A stretch of 64,000 bases of DNA from Cellulomonas avistercoris (GTDB lineage: Bacteria > Actinomycetota > Actinomycetes > Actinomycetales > Cellulomonadaceae): NCBI RefSeq assembly GCF_014836445.1, contig NZ_JACSQV010000010.1, forward strand, positions 106,280 through 170,279, written 5' to 3'. Positions 59,404 through 64,000 of this stretch are shown here, one piece after another (the first letter of the stretch is position 1; each line of letters begins with the position of its first letter). The position numbers and the translations under genes are program-made. Under the pieces are notes generated by a model. The model was not told the origin of the DNA, searched no databases, and was given only the letters and a program-made list of their open reading frames with translations.

Positions 59404-59982
59404 ATGCCAGTCGGGGATTGCGAACGAGCCTTCATCGCTGCTGCGGCGGCCGACGGACTGCCGCTCGTGCGCGCCCGTGCCCCCTGGCTGAATCAGCGCG
59501 GACACCTGGGCCTGCCTCCCGGCGCTGAGCCGGTACGTCGGGCACTCGCTGACATCTTTGCCGCGCTCGATGGCGACCCAGTCTCGCAATCGAGGAAGCG
59601 GCTGACCGCTCTTCCGGGCGACTTCGTTCACGAACCGACAGGCACCTTCATCGAGCTCGACGAGTCACAGCACTTCACCTCCTACCGGTTGCTGACATTC
59701 GACCACTACCCGGCCGACGCAAGGCTGGGCTTCGACATGGACGAGTACAGAGCCCTGTGCAGGGAGTGGTCGCCGAGGTCGGACAAGTACCGCGCGAGCA
59801 AGCCCGCTGTTGGATTCGGGCCTGGCGGTCGTCAGCGTCAGCGCGCATACCACGATGCTCTCCGTGACCTCGTGATTCCCGCCGTCGTCGGCCGCCCCCT
59901 GGTCCGTGTGCAAGCGCCCTACCGCGACGGCACGGCCGCCTACCAGCGTGTGCGTCACCGGCTGCTGGCGGCGATCGAGTAG
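59404..59982 (+). CDS. Hypothetical protein with REase-like EIDE-QHF motif
   Basis: This 192-residue soluble protein has the central block LPGDFVHEPTGTFIELDESQ (D73, E84, D86, E87) followed by HFTSYRLLTFDHYP. That is the acid-strand-acid arrangement of Vsr/PD-(D/E)xK folds (compare iEvDe-qHf in several uncharacterised bacterial families). The C-terminal part, YHDALRDLVIPAVVGRPLVRVQ, would be the closing helix and strand. ATG 59404 has no obvious ribosome binding site; transcription may be leaderless. It is divergent from the preceding nuclease-like gene. Function is not established. Confidence 0.55.
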   Translation: MPVGDCERAFIAAAAADGLPLVRARAPWLNQRGHLGLPPGAEPVRRALADIFAALDGDPVSQSRKRLTALPGDFVHEPTGTFIELDESQHFTSYRLLTFDHYPADARLGFDMDEYRALCREWSPRSDKYRASKPAVGFGPGGRQRQRAYHDALRDLVIPAVVGRPLVRVQAPYRDGTAAYQRVRHRLLAAIE

Positions 59983-59995
59983 GCGCTGCCCCACT

Positions 59996-60136
59996 GCAAC
60001 TTGCACTGGATGCTCGCGCGGCGCCGTCCTGCAGCGCCTCGGTCGGCAGGTGGCCTATGTCCGCACTTGGAGGGTCCTGGCGGACGCCGACTTCGTGGCG
60101 CGAGAGCAGGAGATCTGCCCCCTCGGCGTTCGACGC
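59996..60136 (+). pseudogene. Remnant of a nuclease-type C-terminal tail, copy 1
   Basis: In one frame this reads SRGAVLQRLGRQVAYVRTWR then VLADADFVAREQE, a helix-strand-helix tail like the end of DUF559/Vsr-type nucleases. It has no start codon or upstream domain and runs past its expected stop into the SDR pseudogene. It matches the remnant at 62538-62681 (RG-VL--LG-QV--V--WR-LA-AD-VA-E). It is a decayed gene end. Confidence 0.5.
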
Positions 60137-60156
60137 CGAGCCGCGGCGAGTGTTCG

Positions 60157-60995
60157 TCACGGCCTCGGTACCTGTGGACTGGCGCACCGCGGATGCCCGC
60201 GCCACACCGTCCGCCACCCCTCCGACTCCATCCCCGCCCCCGCCATCGGCCCCATCCGCAGCATCCCGCCGTCGACAGGCCACGACGCCCCGTTCACGTC
60301 CCCGGCCTCAGGCCCGCACAGGAACCGGACGACCGCGGCGATCTCGCGCGCATCACCGGGCCGCGGCACGGGGATGCCCGGCCGGCGCTTGCCCGCGAGC
60401 GAGCTCTCATCCTCCTGCCCCGTCATCGGCGTGGCGATCTCCCCGGGCGCGACGGCGTTCACGGTGATGCCGTGGTCGGCGAGCTCGAGCGCGGCGACCT
60501 GCACCAGCAGGCCGAGGCCGCCCTTGGCGACGCAGTAGGCCGCGGAGCCGACCTTCGGCGCGTGCTCGTGCACGCTGGTGATGGCGACGATCCGCCCGCC
60601 GGCGCCCTGCCGGACCGTGTGCCGCGCGGCCGCCTGCAGGCACACGAACGCACCGTCGAGGTCCACGGACAGCACGTGCCGCCGCTCCTGCCAGGCGGTG
60701 TCGACGAGCAGCGTCGAGGTGCCCGTGCCGGCGTTCAGCACGGCGGCGTCGATGCCCCCCCATCGCGGTGATCGCCTCGTCCACGACGGGCGCGGCTGCC
60801 TGTGGGTCGGACAGGTCCGGGTGCACGACGTGCGCCTGCGCACCCAGGGCCTCGACCTCCGCGGCGGTGGCGCGGGCGTCCTGGTCGTCTTCGTGCCACG
60901 TGATCGTGACGTGCTCCGCACCGTCGGCGAGCGCCACCGCGGTGGCCTTGCCGATGCCCGAGTCCGATCCGGTGACGAGTACCCGCCGCGGTCAC
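60157..60995 (-). pseudogene. Frameshifted SDR oxidoreductase
   Basis: The pieces add up to one short-chain dehydrogenase in different frames. VLVTGSDSGIGKATAVALAD lies near 60985-60925. Next comes DLSDPQAAAPVVDEAITAMG up to a run of seven C on the plus strand (60755-60761). After a +1 shift there, GIDAAVLNAGTGTSTLLVDT, IVAITSVHEHAP, YCVAKGG (catalytic Tyr/Lys) and NAVAPGEIATPM follow. A second indel near the start separates GTG 60995 from the glycine motif. It is either a true pseudogene or has sequencing errors at the homopolymer. The C-terminus also runs on beyond the normal family end. Confidence 0.75.
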
Positions 60996-61023
60996 GCGCC
61001 GGCGGTCGCGTCGGGCTGGGCGC

Positions 61024-61260
61024 TCAGCGGTCGCCGTCCTGCCCGTCGTGCCCGACCAGCGGGTCACCCTCCAGGTCACCTCCCGACGACGGGGACACAG
61101 GGTGTCCCGTCCGGTCGAACGTCGGACCGTCCCCGCGAGGCCCCTGCGGGTTCTCGCTCGGCCCCGACGTCTCGTCGAGCGCCTCGGCGAGCCCGTCGTC
61201 GGTGCCCGTCCCCGTCGGCTCGATCTCCGTCGCCCCCGTACCCGTCACGTCCTTGCTCAT
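61024..61260 (-). CDS. Small acidic Gly/Asp-rich protein
   Basis: This 78-residue hydrophilic protein begins MSKDVTGTGATEIEPTGTGT, is rich in Gly, Asp, Glu, Pro and Thr, and is probably disordered. ATG 61260 has GAGGAG five bases upstream. It lies 55 bases downstream of the MT0933-like gene on the same strand and probably shares its transcript. Its composition recalls the MSVPDD proteins at 21348 and 24353, but the N-terminal sequence differs, so homology is uncertain. Function unknown. Confidence 0.5.
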   Translation of the reverse strand: MSKDVTGTGATEIEPTGTGTDDGLAEALDETSGPSENPQGPRGDGPTFDRTGHPVSPSSGGDLEGDPLVGHDGQDGDR

Positions 61261-61315
61261 GCCGCTCCTCTCGGCCGCCCGGGCCGGGCACCGCGCCCGG
61301 CCCGGACGGAGGTCG

Positions 61316-61498
61316 TCACTGGTCGCCGATCTTCTTGTCCGCCGCCGACTGCGCCTTGTCGAGCTGCTCGTCGTGCTTGCCGCCCGTGGCGGACGAGGCC
61401 GCGTCGGAGCCCTTCTCCAGGGCGGCGTCGCTCGCCTGCTCGCCCTTCTCGCCCTGCATCGCGTCGGACGCCTTGCCCTTGAGGTCGTCGATGCCCAT
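61316..61498 (-). CDS. MT0933-like antitoxin-family small protein, second copy
   Basis: This 60-residue Lys/Asp/Ala-rich helical protein begins MGIDDLKGKASDAMQGEKGE, with the C-terminal block GKHDEQLDKAQSAADKKIGD characteristic of the MT0933-like family. It is related to 18866-19051 (both start MG-DD--(N)KAK/GKAS). ATG 61498 has GGGGGAG upstream. There is no recognisable toxin nearby; the downstream acidic protein may be cotranscribed. An antitoxin role is by family name only. Confidence 0.7.
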   Translation of the reverse strand: MGIDDLKGKASDAMQGEKGEQASDAALEKGSDAASSATGGKHDEQLDKAQSAADKKIGDQ

Positions 61499-61717
61499 GC
61501 CTGCTCCCCCTCGGTCCTGCGGAGGGCCTGCCCGGCACCCGGGGCGACGAGCGGGCCGCACCGGGCGCCCCGGCGCCGTTCCATCCTGCGTCGACCCCTG
61601 GACGCCCGCACGCGCACCACGGGATCCGCACGGCACCGCGCCTGCCGAAAGCCGAGCCGATCGCACGTCGTGTGTCGCTGCGACCAGCGGGACAGCGCTC
61701 TCGCGAGTCGACGGCCG

Positions 61718-62413
61718 TCAGCAGCCCCCCCCTGGCGGCAGGGCGATCTCGTAACCGAGTCCTTGCAGGGCTCGGACGTGATCGATCCCGTCGTCGTGGC
61801 TGCCCGGCAGGTCCCAGGGCGACACGAGCCGGCCCGTCGCGTCGGCCTCGTAGATCACCGTGGATCCTCCACCGTCGCGCTGGTTGGCCAGGACGAGCAC
61901 CCAGTCGATCGGAACGTCCGCGACCCGGCGCAGCCGGTAGGGCGGGTCGAGGTGGTAGAGCGTGGCCGTGTGCGGCGGAGCGAGGTCAGCGCCCTCGGCG
62001 TCCGCCCGCGGCTGCAGCATGGCGACGAGCCACGCCACCCGCGTGCCCGGCCGACGCGCCGTCGCTCGGACGCAGGGGGTCCAGTGCTCACGGGACGCGA
62101 CGGCGACATACCGGTCACCGACGCGCACGACGCCGAAGTCGTACACCCACACCGTCGGGTCTCCGCTACGGAGATGCCGCACGAACGGCTTCGGGTTGTG
62201 CAGCCACCAGCTCGCCCGCTCACCCGAAGGATCGACGAGCTCGATGCGATGCGGACCGACGCGCGTTGGCCGCCACGGGGTGCCGTCAGCCTGGACAGCG
62301 CGGGCGACGAGGTCCGGCCGGACGACGTGACCGGGAGCGTCGGAGACGCACGCGAGGTGGGTGGGGTCGTCGAGGTGGAGATCAGGCACGGGGTACTCCG
62401 TCAGGTCGAGCAT
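61718..62413 (-). CDS. Hypothetical 231-residue protein
   Basis: This protein starts MLDLTEYPVPDLHLDDPTHL and contains WWLHNPKPFVRHLRSGDPTV, YDFGVVRVGDRYVAVAS and DWVLVLANQRDGGGSTVIYE, alternating beta-strands without signal peptide or membrane helix. No family is recognised. The last codons contain a run of eight G on the coding strand (CCC on the plus strand near 61729-61736) just before TGA, so the true C-terminus may differ if the run length is wrong. ATG 62413 has a weak GGGAAG upstream. It lies between the two nuclease-tail remnants. Confidence 0.6.
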   Translation of the reverse strand: MLDLTEYPVPDLHLDDPTHLACVSDAPGHVVRPDLVARAVQADGTPWRPTRVGPHRIELVDPSGERASWWLHNPKPFVRHLRSGDPTVWVYDFGVVRVGDRYVAVASREHWTPCVRATARRPGTRVAWLVAMLQPRADAEGADLAPPHTATLYHLDPPYRLRRVADVPIDWVLVLANQRDGGGSTVIYEADATGRLVSPWDLPGSHDDGIDHVRALQGLGYEIALPPGGGC

Positions 62414-62537
62414 CTTCCCGTGCCGGCGGCGCGGGCGGATCTTCCTCCGGGGGCACCGTGCGCTCTGCGCGGTTGCCAGTCGGCCAGCCGGAGGGCTTGA
62501 GGCCGAGCTTCGTGATCGGGAGAAAGCGTAGGACTGA

Positions 62538-62681
62538 CGACTGACAGCGACGAGCCGGTGCCACCTGCGCGGGCCCGTGCTGGAAGGGCTCGGCTGGCAG
62601 GTCCTCCGGGTGCCCGCATGGCGGGCATTGGCGGAGGCAGACGTCGTCGCGGAGGAGATCGCCGCCGTCACCCAGACCTAA
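62538..62681 (+). pseudogene. Remnant of a nuclease-type C-terminal tail, copy 2
   Basis: The frame CHLRGPVLEGLGWQVLRVPA continues as WRALAEADVVAEEIAAVTQT to TAA 62679-62681. It has no start and no upstream domain; a stop lies in frame at 62535. It is the same family tail as 59996-60136, with GWQVLRV as the closing strand of a DUF559/Vsr-like fold. The rest of the 62414-62789 gap shows nothing coding. Confidence 0.55.
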
Positions 62682-62789
62682 CTCGGTGCCGCGCGGGACG
62701 GTTGAATGCATCCGTGATGGATCAGATCGCTTGTCCACAGGTCGAACCGACCTACACCCCTGGAGGTGCTGAACCGGTACTTTTCCGAC

Positions 62790-63362
62790 ATGAGGATGCA
62801 TAGGCGCAGGCGGCTCGCTGCCGTCGCAGGTGTGGGACTGATGTTGGGTGCGTGCACCAGTCCCGCTGTGCCTGCGGAATCGACTGCGGTGGCGACACTG
62901 ACAGCGGAACCGAGTGTCGCTGCTACGACGACGCCGAGCGCCACCACTACCGCGCCCCCCTTACCGGCGGAGATGAGCAATGCCGACATCACCGGCGCCG
63001 AGGCCGCCGCGCGGTACGCCATAGCTGTGCTCAACCACGCCTCCGCGACGGCTGACGTCTCGGAGTGGACGCGCCTGACAGCGCCAGATTGCGAAACGTG
63101 CGCAGGCTTCACCAGCGACATCACGGAAACCGGACCAGATCCGGATGGAGTGGTCCTGGTCGAGTCGTCGAAGCCGACCGAGATCAATCCTGGGACTTTC
63201 TACACGGTGGCGCTGATCGTGAGCCAGGAGCCCTACACGCGGCCTGACGGAAGCGCGAGTGAAGGTGGCGGGTTCGCACTCCTGCTCGCACTACGATTCA
63301 CAGACTCTTGGACCGTCGAGGCCATCGACGTAGGCCCGTCGGACGCCCCATGGGCCAGTTGA
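62790..63362 (+). CDS. Lipoprotein, DUF6318-like
   Basis: This 190-residue exported protein has a basic n-region (RMHRRRR), a hydrophobic h-region, and a lipobox LMLGAC with the acylated cysteine near residue 21. A Thr/Ala/Pro-rich spacer of about 40 residues follows. The folded domain (ADITGAEAAARYAIAVLNHA, LTAPDCETCAGF, FALLLALRF) matches the actinobacterial DUF6318 pattern with its C-x2-C pair. I chose ATG 62790 because it puts the signal peptide at normal length; GTG 62766 and ATG 62796 are alternatives. It overlaps the next gene by 13 bases. Confidence 0.7.
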   Translation: MRMHRRRRLAAVAGVGLMLGACTSPAVPAESTAVATLTAEPSVAATTTPSATTTAPPLPAEMSNADITGAEAAARYAIAVLNHASATADVSEWTRLTAPDCETCAGFTSDITETGPDPDGVVLVESSKPTEINPGTFYTVALIVSQEPYTRPDGSASEGGGFALLLALRFTDSWTVEAIDVGPSDAPWAS

Positions 63363-64000
63363 GGCGGCGGGCATTCGCCTGGTTCGGTCTGCCTGTAGTC
63401 GTCGCCCTCGCGCTCGTCGGTGTCGTGACACCCGCTGCGGCGGCGCCGGACATTGAAGCTGCGCTCGGGAACGACGGTGCAGCGCACTTGGCAGCAAGTG
63501 AGACCGAGGAGATGGCCCGGCAGATCCGGAGCATCCCGCCGGAGCAACGCCTGGTCGGCTACGAACGATCGCCTTACTGCCGCGAGGCGGCCGGCATCTG
63601 GGTCAAGGGCTTCCCCGACGGCACTTGTGCACCCGGGGCCAACTTGGCCACCACCGCAGTCCAGTGCGAGGAAGGCGACACCCTCGTGATGCCCATGTGG
63701 ATGCACACGCGCCCCACGCCTGCCTCGCCATGGGGCCCCTGGGACGACATCGACCCGGGCGGCTGCGGCGTCGACCTGCTGCCCGTCCTGACCGAGGCCG
63801 ACTTTCGCCGACTCCCGCTCCCCGCACCCGCCCTCACGCTGCAACCCGACCGCGGCTGGGTCCTGATCAACATCGAGACCATCGTCTCCACCGACCCCAG
63901 CCCGGTCACCCTGCGCACCGAGCTGCTCGGCTACGGCATCACCGTCGAGGCCACCCCCACCCGCTGGACCTACGACTTCGGCGACGGCCACACCCTGACC
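63350..64000 (+). CDS. Secreted protein, PKD-like domain, partial at window end
   Basis: The frame starts at ATG 63350 inside the lipoprotein gene and is open to the end of the window (217 codons visible). It begins with a Sec signal peptide (RRRAFAWFGLPVVVALALVG, then TPAAAAPD cleavage region). A mature part follows with paired cysteines (YCREAAGIWVKGFPDGTC, PGGCGVDLLPVL) and the start of a PKD-like domain, LLGYGITVEATPTRWTYDFG then DGHTLT. Similar secreted proteins often follow DUF6318 lipoproteins in this group. The 3' end and total length are unknown. Confidence 0.75.
   Translation, partial: MGQLRRRAFAWFGLPVVVALALVGVVTPAAAAPDIEAALGNDGAAHLAASETEEMARQIRSIPPEQRLVGYERSPYCREAAGIWVKGFPDGTCAPGANLATTAVQCEEGDTLVMPMWMHTRPTPASPWGPWDDIDPGGCGVDLLPVLTEADFRRLPLPAPALTLQPDRGWVLINIETIVSTDPSPVTLRTELLGYGITVEATPTRWTYDFGDGHTLT

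Noticed and set aside
1..64000. tRNA, rRNA or riboswitch
   Set aside because: No GGTTCGA-type T-arm with a matching acceptor stem, no rRNA-conserved stretch and no recognisable riboswitch core was found by eye. A tRNAscan-SE and Rfam run would settle it.

Overview
The window reads as chromosome of a very high-GC actinobacterium, most like Cellulomonas or a close relative. Evidence: GC-saturated third codon positions, many GTG starts, ATGA/GTGA stop-start overlaps, actinobacterial families (DUF2510-RDD, MT0933-like, DUF6318, DUF6301) and a saccharolytic gene set. The species call is inference. No rRNA, tRNA, CRISPR array, complete insertion sequence or replication origin was recognised.

Region 1 (1-24.6 kb) is mostly ordinary chromosome. 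It holds a MazG-type pyrophosphohydrolase, a MacB/FtsX-type ABC exporter, a YciO-like protein, a family 5 uracil-DNA glycosylase and GalE. A tightly overlapping four-gene operon (GT-C glycosyltransferase, GT2, ChbG-type deacetylase, methyltransferase; 7.85-11.4 kb) resembles lipid-linked sugar decoration pathways. Then come two SDR-type proteins, a CBS protein, a TM0106-type nuclease/helicase, an RDD protein, an MFS transporter and a TetR-controlled ABC exporter. Two related palindromic repeats with C-rich and G-rich arms lie between convergent genes, and the first 47 bases look like one arm of a third.

Region 2 (24.7-38.9 kb) is a catabolic locus for fructans or difructose anhydrides: fructokinase, three GH32 enzymes, one GH172 (DUF2961) enzyme and an Opp/Dpp-type oligosaccharide transporter. 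A LacI regulator is divergent from the main operon, and the shared promoter region carries repeated GTTA-N4-TTTAAC sites. The inferred route is uptake of oligosaccharides, intracellular cleavage to fructose, and phosphorylation.

Region 3 (39.2-44.6 kb) is an ABC exporter followed by a NarL-type two-component system, then a membrane-anchored protein with an HELLH motif and a coiled coil.

Region 4 (44.8-62.7 kb) is a nuclease-rich accessory island. It starts with a 1978-residue DUF4011-type helicase/nuclease. Next is a PrsW-type intramembrane protease fused to a PD-(D/E)xK toxin domain, followed by three DUF6301-like candidate immunity genes. Then come a zinc-ribbon HNH nuclease with a PUA/EVE-like front domain, a NERD protein, another HNH protein, and two PD-(D/E)xK-like proteins. 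The 3' part holds gene remnants, a twice-frameshifted SDR pseudogene and small acidic proteins. The window ends with a DUF6318-like lipoprotein and the start of a secreted PKD-like protein.

The strongest candidate for a little-studied system is the PrsW-toxin/immunity array (50.8-55.2 kb). Function calls rest on motif reading alone; no database search was run.
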